Below are positions 52,091 through 60,994 of a stretch of 64,000 nucleotides of DNA, piece by piece. Position 1 is the first letter of the stretch. The number at the start of each line of letters is the position of its first letter. This stretch comes from Haloferax sp046557615 (lineage in GTDB: Archaea; Halobacteriota; Halobacteria; Halobacteriales; Haloferacaceae). Below the pieces are notes generated by a model. That model was given only the letters and a program-made list of their open reading frames with translations, was not told the origin of the DNA and did no database searches. Position numbers and translations under genes: made by a program. The stretch lies in contig NZ_JBKIII010000001.1 in the NCBI RefSeq assembly GCF_046557615.1, positions 1-64,000 of the forward strand, written 5' to 3'.

Positions 52091-54284
52091 GACCAGAGAG
52101 TCGAAGGCCGCTAAAATTCGACACCTGATGCAGACCGAGGGTTCTTCGGTCGCCAAAAATACACGCGGGTTCAACGCCGGACGCTACGAATCTGTCCAGA
52201 CGTTAGACGACTACGAGGGACTGAAAGCCGACGCACGAGCCATCAAAGAAGACGCAATCGAGCGTCTTCCAGACCTCATCGACCAACTCCGAGAGACGGT
52301 CGAATCGAACGGTGGCACGCTCTACATCGCCGACGACGCCGCAGACGCGAATCGCTACATCAACGACGTCTGTTCGGACAACGAGGCCGAGCGCGTCGTC
52401 AAATCGAAGTCGATGACCTCCGAAGAAATCGAGGTCAACGACGCGCTCGAAGCCACAGGAATCGAAGTCGTCGAAACCGACCTCGGCGAGTGGGTGTTGC
52501 AGGTCGCCGACGAGTCGCCCTCACACATCGTCGCGCCCGCGATTCACAAGTCGCGAGAGGCGATTGCCGAGTTGTTCAACGAGACGTTCGACCCCGACGA
52601 ACCACTCGAAACTGCCGAAGAACTCACCATGTTCGCCCGCGAGCGACTGGGCGAACTCATCGAAGGCGCGGACGTGGGCATGACCGGTGCGAACTTCATC
52701 ACTGCCGACACGGGAACCCTCGCGCTCGTCACCTCCGAAGGCAACGCCCGAAAGACCGCCGTCGTCCCCGACACGCACATCGCCGTCGCGGGGGTCGAGA
52801 AGGTCATCCCGAGCGTCGAAGACCTGCGACCCTTTATCGAACTCATCGGGAAATCGGGAACCGGCCAGCACATCACGTCGTACATCTCGCTTTTGACCCC
52901 GCCAGTCGTCTCGCCCACCGTCGATTTCGACGACCCAGACACGCCGATTAGTGAGAACGAGACGGACCGCGAGTTCCACCTCGTACTCATCGACAACGGC
53001 AGACTGGCGATGCGAGAAGACGACCAACTCCGCGAGACACTCTACTGTATTCGGTGTTCTGCGTGTTCTAACGTCTGTGCCAACTTCCAGCACGTCGGGG
53101 GCCACGCCTTCGGCGGTGAGACCTATTCGGGAGGCATCGGAACCGGGTGGGAAGCGGGCATCGAAGGGCTCGATTCGGCCGCCGAGTTCAACGACCTCTG
53201 TACCGGGTGTAGTCGGTGTACCACCGCGTGCCCGGTCAACATCGACATTCCGTGGATAAACACGGTCGTCCGCGACCGCGTAAATCGCGAGGAACACACC
53301 GAGTTCGATTGGCTCGTGGAGGGTCTCACTCCCGACGAGGAACCCGGTGGCGTGAGCCTGCAAAAGCGCTTCTTCGGAAACTTCGAAACCGCCGCGAAGG
53401 TTGGAAGTGCGCTCGCGCCGGTCTCGAACTGGGTCGCCCACTCGTCCATCTCGCGGTCGCTCATGGAGCGCACACTGGGCATCGACGCACGGCGCGACTT
53501 GCCTGCGTTCAAACGAGAGACGTTCACTTCGTGGTTCGAGAACCGAAATTCGCGCGTCGAAAACCCAACGCGAACCGCTGTCGTCTACCCTGACCTCTAC
53601 ACGAATCACGTGCAGGTCGAACGCGGAAAAGCGACGGTTCGAGCCCTCGAAGCACTCGGCGTCGAGGTCATGGTCCCCCACCTTCGCTCGTCTGGGCGCG
53701 CCCCACTCTCGCAGGGGATGATTGCCACCGCCGAAGACCACGCGCACGACGTGTACGCACGACTCGCAGAACACATCGACGCCGGGCACGATATCGTCGT
53801 CATCGAACCCTCGGACCTCGCGATGTTCAAAGACGAGTACGAGAAATTCCTCCCCAAAGCGTCCTTCGAGCGACTTTCGTCGAATTCCTACGAGGTGATG
53901 GAGTACGTCTTTGGACTGCTCTCGAACGGCGCGGATGCAGACGCACTCGATGCAGGGACAGGCGAAGAAATCGCTTATCACAGTCACTGCCAACAGCGAA
54001 CGCTCGGGCTGGAAGGATACACTGAAACCGTCCTCTCGGACCTCGGATTCGACGTGGAAACCTCGAACGTCGAGTGCTGTGGGATGGCCGGGTCGTTCGG
54101 TTACAAAGCCGAATACTACGAACTGAGCATGGCCGTCGGCGACGACTTGCGCGCCCAATTCCAAACCGACGAGACGAGGACTCGAACCGTCGTCGCGAGC
54201 GGCACGTCGTGTCTCGAACAACTCGACGCGCTGCTTTCGCGCCCAACAAAACACCCGATACAGCTCATTTCACCGCCGAACTGA
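52083..54284 (+). CDS. LutB-LutA-like fusion protein of lactate oxidation
   Basis: A 733-residue protein. It starts with a LUD domain (about 60-300; ATGI, GMTGANFITADTGTLALVTSEGNA), continues with two 4Fe-4S motifs (CIRCSACSNVC and CTGCSRCTTACP, about 320-380), and ends with Cys-rich CCG segments as in LutA (YHSHCQQRTLG about 640 and NVECCGMAGSFGY about 662). Bacterial lactate oxidation uses separate LutA, LutB and LutC; here A and B are one chain and C overlaps it. With the divergent Dld-type enzyme this makes a complete lactate locus. Membrane-side electron acceptor unknown. Confidence 0.9.
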   Translation: MSKTRESKAAKIRHLMQTEGSSVAKNTRGFNAGRYESVQTLDDYEGLKADARAIKEDAIERLPDLIDQLRETVESNGGTLYIADDAADANRYINDVCSDNEAERVVKSKSMTSEEIEVNDALEATGIEVVETDLGEWVLQVADESPSHIVAPAIHKSREAIAELFNETFDPDEPLETAEELTMFARERLGELIEGADVGMTGANFITADTGTLALVTSEGNARKTAVVPDTHIAVAGVEKVIPSVEDLRPFIELIGKSGTGQHITSYISLLTPPVVSPTVDFDDPDTPISENETDREFHLVLIDNGRLAMREDDQLRETLYCIRCSACSNVCANFQHVGGHAFGGETYSGGIGTGWEAGIEGLDSAAEFNDLCTGCSRCTTACPVNIDIPWINTVVRDRVNREEHTEFDWLVEGLTPDEEPGGVSLQKRFFGNFETAAKVGSALAPVSNWVAHSSISRSLMERTLGIDARRDLPAFKRETFTSWFENRNSRVENPTRTAVVYPDLYTNHVQVERGKATVRALEALGVEVMVPHLRSSGRAPLSQGMIATAEDHAHDVYARLAEHIDAGHDIVVIEPSDLAMFKDEYEKFLPKASFERLSSNSYEVMEYVFGLLSNGADADALDAGTGEEIAYHSHCQQRTLGLEGYTETVLSDLGFDVETSNVECCGMAGSFGYKAEYYELSMAVGDDLRAQFQTDETRTRTVVASGTSCLEQLDALLSRPTKHPIQLISPPN

Positions 54285-54392
54285 CCGATTCGTGTCTCTT
54301 TTGCGACGCGTGTCCGACGCTCGTCTGCCGGGCGTCCGTCTCGCTCTCGATGCCCTACGAACTATTAAGACCCGGCACACCATGTTCCGGAT

Positions 54393-54686
54393 ATGAACGG
54401 GACGCCCGAAGAGATTACCACGCTCGTCGGCCGTGAGGTCTACTCGAACAACGGCATGTTCGTCGGAGAAGTCGAAGACGTTCGACTCAACCTCGACCAC
54501 GAAGCGGTCACGGGACTTGCGCTCACGGCACTGAACACGGAACTGTTTGGCAACCAAATCGAAGCCGGAAAGGGTGTACTCATTCCGTATCGGTGGGTCC
54601 GCGCAGTCGGCGACGTCATCCTCATCAACGACGTCATCGAGCGCCTGAAGAACCCAGAAGAGAGCGAAGAGTCGGTCGTCGTTTAA
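54393..54686 (+). CDS. PRC-barrel domain protein
   Basis: A 97-residue beta-barrel protein. TLVGREVYSNNGMFVGEVEDVRLNLD and IPYRWVRAVGDVILINDVIERL are the characteristic halves of archaeal PRC-barrel proteins, which include ribosome-maturation-like and CdvA-like members. The start follows a promoter-like TTAAG about 27 bases upstream. The gene ends overlapping the convergent DHH gene by four bases. Confidence 0.85.
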   Translation: MNGTPEEITTLVGREVYSNNGMFVGEVEDVRLNLDHEAVTGLALTALNTELFGNQIEAGKGVLIPYRWVRAVGDVILINDVIERLKNPEESEESVVV

Positions 54687-56113
54687 TTTCCGTTTCCGCT
54701 TTCGCCACTTTCGACGCCCATCGCTCTGAAGAGCTTCCGCTTTACCGCCTCTTCGGTGAGTTGTAAGAGCGTATCGCGGTTGTCGTCGTTCGATTCGATA
54801 CCCGTGAAGATACCGAGTGGAATCTCGACAGAACCCTGTGTGGAGTGGCCACCTGCCTCGCCGATTCCAGTGAACGCGTCGCTCAGAATCTTTCCGATGT
54901 TCATCCGGATGTCCTTCGAGCGTGCGGCGAGGTAGATAGTGTCGTCGGCGATGCCGAAGACGGCCGTCGTCGTGATGCCTTCGAGGTTGAGCAGGTGTTG
55001 GGCCGCCTGACTGAGCGCGTCGCGGTCGCGGATGAACCCCGCGTTCGAGACGAGATGCGACCCCTGTACGTCTCGGTTCTGGATGGCCTCAGCGAGTACG
55101 TCCAGCGTCTCGGGCGACATCGACGGCGACTCGACTTTTTCGAGCGTGTCGTGGTCGGCGAAGGGATACAGATACGCCGCGGCGGTCAGGTCAGCTGGCG
55201 TCGTATCGCGCTTGAAGTCCAGCGTCTCGGCGCGAATGCCGTACAGGAGTGCGGTTGCGACTTCCTGCGACGGGCTGAGGTTGAACTCTTGGATGTACTT
55301 CGTGACGATGGTCGATGTCGAGGAGACGTTCGGTCGAACGTCGGTGAACTCGGCGTCGATGCCCTCGTCGGGTTCGAAGTGGTCCACGAAGATAGTCACG
55401 TCTGCCCCGCCGAGGTCCGGCAGTCCAGACTTCATGTGGTCTACGAGCGCGACAGCACCGTACTCAGTGAGTGGTTTCGCGTCGCTTCGCGGAGTGAGTT
55501 CGATGCCGAGGATATTGACGAACGCCCGGTTCTCTTGGTGGCCCATGTCACCCGAGTAGAGGATGTCGGCTTCGACGTCGTATTCGCGGGCAATCGCTTG
55601 CAACGCGACCGCCGACGCCAGCGAGTCCGGGTCCGGATTGTCGTGGGTGAGGATTGCCAAGCCGTGTTCGGTCTCGCGGAGGAGGTCACCGAGTTGTCGG
55701 GCTTTGTACTCTAATTCGCCGGATTCGACGCTTCGAAGCGCCGAGTCGGCGATGACCTCGGACGGGTTGATGACAACATCTGCACCGAGTTCCGTCAGTT
55801 CGTCTTCGGAGACGGGGTCCGAGGCACGGACGACGATAAACTGGTCGTCGCTTCGTTCTCGAATCTTCGAGACGGCGGCCTTGTTGGCTTCGACGTCAGA
55901 CGAGAGGATGAGAATCACGTCTCTGTTTGCGACGGCATCGACGACTTCCGGGTCGCGGATGTCCGTCGTCTGTGCGTTCAAGTCCTGGTCACGCAGGGCT
56001 TCGACCCGACTCTCGTCTTTGTCGAGAATGACGACGTCTTTCCCGCTGTCGGTCAGGTCCTCGGCGACCGCGTGGCCGACACTTCCACAGCCGAGAATCG
56101 CGTAAGTAGACAT
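54683..56113 (-). CDS. TrkA-N/DHH family phosphoesterase
   Basis: A 476-residue protein with an N-terminal Rossmann TrkA-N domain (MSTYAILGCGSVGHAVAEDL; GxGxxG, about 1-130) and a DHH/DHHA1 phosphodiesterase (about 150-420; LTHDNPDPDSLASAVAL, LVDHMKSG, VDHFEPDE, GGHSTQGSVEIPLG). Similar fused proteins in archaea are RecJ-like or cyclic-dinucleotide phosphodiesterases; the motifs ILTHDNPD and DHF match the catalytic pattern. In GGHSTQG the family His is present. I start at ATG 56113; an in-frame ATG at 56140 would add nine residues. Confidence 0.85.
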   Translation of the reverse strand: MSTYAILGCGSVGHAVAEDLTDSGKDVVILDKDESRVEALRDQDLNAQTTDIRDPEVVDAVANRDVILILSSDVEANKAAVSKIRERSDDQFIVVRASDPVSEDELTELGADVVINPSEVIADSALRSVESGELEYKARQLGDLLRETEHGLAILTHDNPDPDSLASAVALQAIAREYDVEADILYSGDMGHQENRAFVNILGIELTPRSDAKPLTEYGAVALVDHMKSGLPDLGGADVTIFVDHFEPDEGIDAEFTDVRPNVSSTSTIVTKYIQEFNLSPSQEVATALLYGIRAETLDFKRDTTPADLTAAAYLYPFADHDTLEKVESPSMSPETLDVLAEAIQNRDVQGSHLVSNAGFIRDRDALSQAAQHLLNLEGITTTAVFGIADDTIYLAARSKDIRMNIGKILSDAFTGIGEAGGHSTQGSVEIPLGIFTGIESNDDNRDTLLQLTEEAVKRKLFRAMGVESGESGNGN

Positions 56114-56271
56114 CGACGAAATACTAACCCCTGCACTCATCGTTGATAGTTATCCGCTCGGCCGACACTTAACACACCCGTTTACCGCCACGCGGCGCGT
56201 GTGTCGGACACTCCCGCCCCCGTGCAAAAAGGAAAGTCATTTTACCTACCACCAGTTACGAGAAGTTGCAA

Positions 56272-56345
56272 GGGCCGGTAGCTCAGTTAGGCAGAGCGTC
56301 TGACTCTTAATCAGACGGTCGCGTGTTCAAATCGCGTCCGGCCCA
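56272..56345 (+). tRNA. tRNA-Lys (CTT), integration target
   Basis: The acceptor stem GGGCCGG pairs perfectly with CCGGCCC, followed by discriminator A. The anticodon loop is CTCTTAA, anticodon CTT, and the T arm contains GTTCAAATC. TTTTACC at about 56240-56246 is a suitable box A. The gene is intact because the integrated element supplies the last 22 bases of the 3' half, identical in attL and attR. Confidence 0.97.
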
Positions 56346-56354
56346 CTTCCTTCC
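56324..56354 (+). other. attL, 31-bp repeat at the tRNA-Lys 3' end
   Basis: Thirty-one bases from TGTTCAAATC to ACTTCCTTCC, identical to 62102-62132. They include the last 22 bases of the tRNA and nine bases downstream. Integration into tRNA 3' ends with duplication of the end is standard for archaeal tyrosine recombinases. Confidence 0.95.
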
Positions 56355-56738
56355 CGATGGAATCACAGTCACCAGAGAGCGGCTGATGCGTCCAAATCTA
56401 CGCAGTATAGCCATTAGTACCTTCTGGAACACCCGAAATTCCGGTGTTAGTTCAACACGAGACTAACGCGACTCAACGCTGTCTTGCGATTAGTTGATAG
56501 TCGAAGTAGTCTGATGGTATCAGCATATAGACCTGCGACCATTTTGGGTGTGACTGTTTGAAATCGTTCCTCGTCGGCTCAGAGTGGGGTGAACTAACTC
56601 AACGTGTCTTTTCTATATGTGTTTTCGATAACAGGTTTTGAGAATCGTGCTGAATAGAGAGTGCTTATCTTTACCTTGAATCACCCAAAATCTTGGAGAT
56701 AGGTATAAGTGTCTGTGAAAATCTTTTAAAAAAGTGAA
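56355..56738. other. Gene-free left end of the element
   Basis: These 384 bases after attL have no credible gene. They contain A+T-rich sequence and, at about 56699-56708, GGTATAAGTG, a TATA-like box about 30 bases before the next ATG. The minus-strand frame at 56613-57008 is antisense to the next gene and has no features. Confidence 0.6.
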
Positions 56739-57419
56739 ATGGCAACCGACCCACTCATAATTGGGGCACTCGGCGGATTCTTGGCTAATTTTGGGGCACA
56801 GGTTGCTTGGCGCCTCTTTCAGAAGCCCAGACTGATGTTCACCCACAATGCTCCAACCGAGTTTGTTACTGGCGAGAAATATAAAAAGATAGAATATCGG
56901 GTTCAGGTAAAGAATCACGGTAATAGTGCCGCGAAGAATTGTAGAGCATTTCTGTATATGAGTGGTATTACGGATGACACGAAGTACGTCATTAAAACCA
57001 ATCCTCATTGGGTTGAAACTGGTAGACCATCGACCACTAAAATCAACCCAGGTGATACAGTGTCATTTCCAGTCTACCGTTATTATCTAAGTGATACCTC
57101 TTCAAATCAGATACCTGCTTCAATTCGTCCCCGCTACCGATTCCCAACTGAAGACGGTTGGGAAGAAAACATTGAGATGGTACATGAATATCACCTTGAT
57201 GATGGAGAAGTTCAGAATATGTCCTTCTCTGAGGACATAACCGCAGCAACTTTTGACGAAATTCATTGGTATAAACAACAGATTTCTGTCACTTCCGAGA
57301 ACGGCAAAAAAATTTCTGGTGATTTTGAGGAAGTTCCAACACAAATCATGTCTGGTCTGGTCTGGGAAAAAATCGAAGTTGAAGGTGATGTAATAATGAC
57401 TTCACAAAGCCCTATCTGA
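56739..57419 (+). CDS. Unknown membrane-anchored protein of the element
   Basis: I do not recognise these 226 residues. The N-terminus LIIGALGGFLANFGAQVAW is a moderately hydrophobic segment that could be a single membrane anchor, followed by a beta-rich domain (YRVQVKNHGNSAAKNCRAFLYMSG resembles an Ig-like or CARDB-like strand pair), with one Trp-rich stretch near the end. The codon use is more A+T-rich than the host. A TATA-like box about 30 bases upstream supports expression without a leader. It could be a surface, exclusion or defence protein; nothing shows which. Confidence 0.7.
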   Translation: MATDPLIIGALGGFLANFGAQVAWRLFQKPRLMFTHNAPTEFVTGEKYKKIEYRVQVKNHGNSAAKNCRAFLYMSGITDDTKYVIKTNPHWVETGRPSTTKINPGDTVSFPVYRYYLSDTSSNQIPASIRPRYRFPTEDGWEENIEMVHEYHLDDGEVQNMSFSEDITAATFDEIHWYKQQISVTSENGKKISGDFEEVPTQIMSGLVWEKIEVEGDVIMTSQSPI

Positions 57420-57862
57420 AGAATTCCAAACCTCAAAAATACTCCTACACAGCCTCTGTAAGATGTTTACGTATCAATTGCACCTCACTGTCCTACATCA
57501 CACAAGGGTGTGCCCTCAAAGAATTGATGCTCTGTATGTTGCACGCCACTCTTGTCATCTTCTGAGGGATTAAACAAGAGTAAATAAAGAAAATTCGAGA
57601 TAAAATGATGATTTAGAAACCTCCTGTCGTATCGCTACTCCGGGGGTTCGACCACCGAAAACCATGCTCTATCTTTCCATTTCTTTCTCCGCTATCTCAA
57701 CGCTGTCACTCGAATTTCGGTATCTATTTGACGTTACACCGTGTCTGTAAGAGTGAAGGCTTTTCGCGGGAACCACACTCTCAGTCGTAACTATTCTGTT
57801 CCAATCGTCTGACTCACTTCATCGAGGGAGTACCAAACCGCAGAGAGTCTTCTTAGTCTATT
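57420..57862. other. Non-coding gap before the helicase gene
   Basis: The 443 bases have no convincing frame and no repeated structure that I can see. It may contain the replication origin of the element or promoters; nothing specific is visible beyond A+T-rich stretches around 57580-57620. Confidence 0.5.
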
Positions 57863-59788
57863 ATGACGGCAGAAACAATCACTGTTAGCAACGGCTACGA
57901 CGAATTGGCGGCTTGTTCTGATTCAGTCAGTACGGGTGATGCACGCGACCGACTCAAGCACACCTTGTTTTCGGCACTCGAATCAGCAGAGAACACACTC
58001 GTTGACGCGCCTACTTCACTTGGCAAATCGCACTTGATTGCAACGACACCTTGGCGCGAGTATCCAGAGATAACTGGTGGTGAGCCGGTCATCCACGTCC
58101 ACCAGACAAGAGATGCACGAGATGAAGCCGTAGAAAGGAGCATAGAGGCGAGTGGTGTTGAGTATAAAGTCATCAAGGGGAGAGAAGAGACGTGCCCTGT
58201 CGCGCGTGGGGACTACGATAGCGAATTTTCTGCTCCAGATGGAAGCCTGCCTTCAGAGTGGTTCCGCCAGCGGTGTGATGTTGAATCTATCCTGTTCTCG
58301 GATGCTCACAAACATTTCTCGAATAAACGTCAGATGCCATGTTCGACTGGTGGTGAGTGCCCATCGAAAACGCAGTGGCCAAACGGCATCCGGAGAGATG
58401 GAGAAGCCCGTTTCGACGTTATCCACATCACTGCCCCGTTGGTGAATGTTCCTGACCTCACCGAGGATGCTAACGTCATCTTTGACGAACAGCCGACCTA
58501 CAATCTCTCTGGAGCAGAGATAACCCAACTCAACGATGCGCTGAATGGCCTTCTCCATGACCGTTCTGATGGCAATCTCAACAGAAACGACTTGATGTAC
58601 GCAGTCCGTCGTGGGCGCGATAATATCCTGTCACGGGTTCGCCAGACGCTCGATAAAGAAGTAACCGACAGTCAGTTGTTCGGACACTCAGAAAGCCACA
58701 AACTCACACGAAAATTCGGACTGGCACTATCTCAGGTGCAGACCGTGTGTAGTGGACAGCGTCGCGTAGGGAGATATGATAATCTCTCGGTCGTGCTTAA
58801 CGAGAAAGACGATGTGAGCGTCGTTCAGGAGCGTCCACGTCTGTCTGAGGCCCGATGTGTCGTTGGTCTTGATGCATTCCCCGTAGAGCATCTTTGGAGA
58901 GAGCATACTGTACCCGACCTCGATACAGTTCACGTACTGTCACTCGACGAGCGCCAAAAGTGGCGACGGGAAGAACGTGGCCTCGAAGTCGTCCAACTCG
59001 GTGCGGCAGACCGTTCCTATTCCAGAGGGTGGAAGTCCAAGGGTGCATCGAAGAAAGCAGACGCTATCATCCGGTGGCTCAGGGAGAAACACGGCGACGA
59101 CTTTAGAACGTGTATCACAACGAAAGCGTTGAAATCTGAAGTCGAACGCAAAATGGAGAATGCTGGAATCTCTGACACAACAGTTCTCTACTACGGCAAT
59201 CTCAAGAGCAAGAACGACTTCTCAGGCGAATCTGTTGGTCTTCTACTCGGTTGCATCGACCCCGGTGACGACCCCGTGCTTGACCAACTCGCACTTTGTG
59301 GCTTCGATGCTGGCCCTGAAATTGGAGTGAATGATGACGGTGAGACAATTCGACTCCCCGGACGGAACTTCGTGGGTGAAGATGCTGATTCTGCTCAGCA
59401 ATCGCTTGCATCAGTACGAGAGAACAATCTCGCTCAAGCAGTGGGCCGTTACGCTCGAAAGCCCGATACGGATTCGACAGGTGCAACAGTTTACGTCTGG
59501 TCTGCCGCTCTTCCCGACTCACTGACTGACAAGACGCTCGATGAGTCGTACACTTCCGTTACAAAAACTCGAAGCAAAATTGAGCAGTATGTTCAGGAGG
59601 CTCAAGGGTCGGTCACGAAGAAAGAAGTCGCAACCGAGTGTGATGTATCTCGGCCTACCGCTTGGAAGACACTGAAGCAGATGGTTACTCAGGGGGTTGC
59701 ATCTGTCTCGGAGGGAACTGGTGACTACGGTGCTGATGAGTACCGCTATCAGAGAGGGGAACTGAAGACGGCTGTTGAGTTCTCGTGA
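57863..59788 (+). CDS. XPD/DinG-like helicase protein with winged helix, likely replication protein
   Basis: A 641-residue superfamily 2-like protein. Walker A is DAPTSLGKS (49-56), motif II is VIFDEQPT (Asp208-Glu209, final His replaced by Pro), and motif VI is QAVGRYARK (about 525-533). Four cysteines, 111, 138, 160 and 166, lie between motif I and motif II, as in XPD/Rad3/DinG helicases with a 4Fe-4S cluster, and DVIHITAPLV before motif II fits the same family. A winged helix-turn-helix (about 585-640; TKKEVATECDVSRPTAWKTLKQM) ends the protein and could bind an origin. As the only nucleic-acid enzyme besides the integrase, it is likely the element's replication protein. Motif assignment is by eye. 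Confidence 0.72.
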   Translation: MTAETITVSNGYDELAACSDSVSTGDARDRLKHTLFSALESAENTLVDAPTSLGKSHLIATTPWREYPEITGGEPVIHVHQTRDARDEAVERSIEASGVEYKVIKGREETCPVARGDYDSEFSAPDGSLPSEWFRQRCDVESILFSDAHKHFSNKRQMPCSTGGECPSKTQWPNGIRRDGEARFDVIHITAPLVNVPDLTEDANVIFDEQPTYNLSGAEITQLNDALNGLLHDRSDGNLNRNDLMYAVRRGRDNILSRVRQTLDKEVTDSQLFGHSESHKLTRKFGLALSQVQTVCSGQRRVGRYDNLSVVLNEKDDVSVVQERPRLSEARCVVGLDAFPVEHLWREHTVPDLDTVHVLSLDERQKWRREERGLEVVQLGAADRSYSRGWKSKGASKKADAIIRWLREKHGDDFRTCITTKALKSEVERKMENAGISDTTVLYYGNLKSKNDFSGESVGLLLGCIDPGDDPVLDQLALCGFDAGPEIGVNDDGETIRLPGRNFVGEDADSAQQSLASVRENNLAQAVGRYARKPDTDSTGATVYVWSAALPDSLTDKTLDESYTSVTKTRSKIEQYVQEAQGSVTKKEVATECDVSRPTAWKTLKQMVTQGVASVSEGTGDYGADEYRYQRGELKTAVEFS

Positions 59789-59789
59789 A

Positions 59790-59839
59790 AATCGTTAATC
59801 CAGCCATATAGAGGGAATAGTATGGCTCAGTTAACGATT
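59790..59839. repeat. Long inverted repeat just after the helicase gene
   Basis: AATCGTTAA-TCC-AGCCAT (59790-59807) and ATGGCT-CAG-TTAACGATT (59822-59839) pair over 15 of 18 positions, with three central mismatches and a 14-base spacer. It starts two bases after the helicase stop. A terminator, a binding site for the winged helix, or a replication origin are candidates. Confidence 0.6.
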
Positions 59840-60110
59840 GGAGTGTTTCGATTCATCGAGTCGTGGGAACTTCTTTCGGGAAAAACCTGACGTAAATATG
59901 GGATTTGAATACATAGAGCGTCGGTTTTCGGCGAGGTAACGAGCCGACCGACATACAAGGATTTCTCAGCATTGAGGCATTTTCTGACTAAATCTGTTCA
60001 GTCTAACCGACTCTATGAATTTAACCACGAAGAGTGAACAACTCGGCCCCGCTCAATGAATCAACCATTTTGCCAGAATATATTTGTTGTCTCATTGAAA
60101 ATATTTAATA
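59840..60110. other. Non-coding gap before the exported protein
   Basis: Gene-free. It holds GAATATATTTG at about 60077-60087, a TATA-like box about 27 bases before the next ATG, which suggests a leaderless transcript for the next gene. Confidence 0.5.
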
Positions 60111-60659
60111 ATGCCTTCCAGACGACAATTCATATGGGGTCTTGGGACGGCCTTTGTCGGTGGTTTTGCAGGGATTGCGTCTCTTAAGACGACCACAGGG
60201 ATAGTCAAGCAGAAATCAATTAATGTTGGGTTGCAGAGAGAGTCTGGTAATCCATTCGACTTGACTATTGCCCACGTTACGTATTCACAAGACCAAAAGT
60301 TGGTGATGATTGATTATGCAAACATCATTCGAGAAGTAATCGAAGATGGCTCACTATTTGTCTCTAAATCGACACACGAACGTCTCGCCAACCAGTTTGC
60401 GTACGTTGATTACTTCGTGAACATCGTCCCAAGCACTGGCCCAACAACAGCCAACGGATTCCTCTCCCGTACAGGTTTCAATTCGCTCGAAATGGGAGGG
60501 ACTGCGAAAGTCATACCCTACATGAAACCAGTCGAACTCAATCACTCCGTCGGCCACGTCAAACTTATCGAATCGACTCCCCCAAAGGATATTTCCAAAA
60601 AGACCAAAATTTACGAGTATAATTTTGAAGACCGCGTTAAGAGGTTTTCAAAGAATTAG
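60111..60659 (+). CDS. Unknown Tat-type exported protein of the element
   Basis: A 182-residue protein starting MPSRRQFIWGLGTAFVGGFAG: twin arginine, Phe at the +2 position after RR, and a hydrophobic core, so it is probably Tat-exported or N-terminally anchored. The rest is beta-rich (NPFDLTIAHVTYSQDQKLVMIDYANI, LNHSVGHVKLIES) and has no named domain. The lack of a Cys lipobox argues against a lipoprotein. It may be a structural, entry-exclusion or adhesion protein. Composition is A+T-rich as in its neighbours. Confidence 0.68.
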   Translation: MPSRRQFIWGLGTAFVGGFAGIASLKTTTGIVKQKSINVGLQRESGNPFDLTIAHVTYSQDQKLVMIDYANIIREVIEDGSLFVSKSTHERLANQFAYVDYFVNIVPSTGPTTANGFLSRTGFNSLEMGGTAKVIPYMKPVELNHSVGHVKLIESTPPKDISKKTKIYEYNFEDRVKRFSKN

Positions 60660-60994
60660 ATTGTTCGAAATCTGGTTGACCTTCCATACGCTCTGTTTCT
60701 CTCTATCTGGTACTGGTGAATTTGGTGGCGAATATCTCTGAACAGGCGCAAACCCTATACTAATTGACATATGTGCCTCTTATGCCTGTGGATTCAAACT
60801 GAGTCCATCCGTTAAAATCCAGACTCAAAACAGAAAATTTCGCAGACGGAGTTACCAAAGACGCGCTCACACACGCCGGTCAATGTTCTTACCGCGTATT
60901 TGGATGCATCGAGTCGGGTGTCTCTTTCCACGCCTCGATGCGTTAGGTCACACGATTCAGAAGAGAAGAACAACCGTTGAGGGGTAATCTCTCC
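60660..60994. other. Non-coding gap before the integrase 3' end
   Basis: This 335-base interval lies between convergent genes and has no credible frame. It contains the inverted repeat GCATCGAG (60906-60913)/CTCGATGC (60934-60941), which may terminate one or both genes. Confidence 0.55.
60906..60941. terminator. Inverted repeat downstream of the integrase gene
   Basis: GCATCGAG and CTCGATGC are exact inverse copies with a 20-base loop, 54 bases past the integrase stop. It is a possible terminator; the short stem makes this weak. Confidence 0.35.

Noticed and set aside
56613..57008. 131-codon minus-strand frame with a hydrophobic run
   Set aside because: It overlaps the plus-strand gene at 56739, and the hydrophobic run is a low-complexity effect of A+T-rich DNA.
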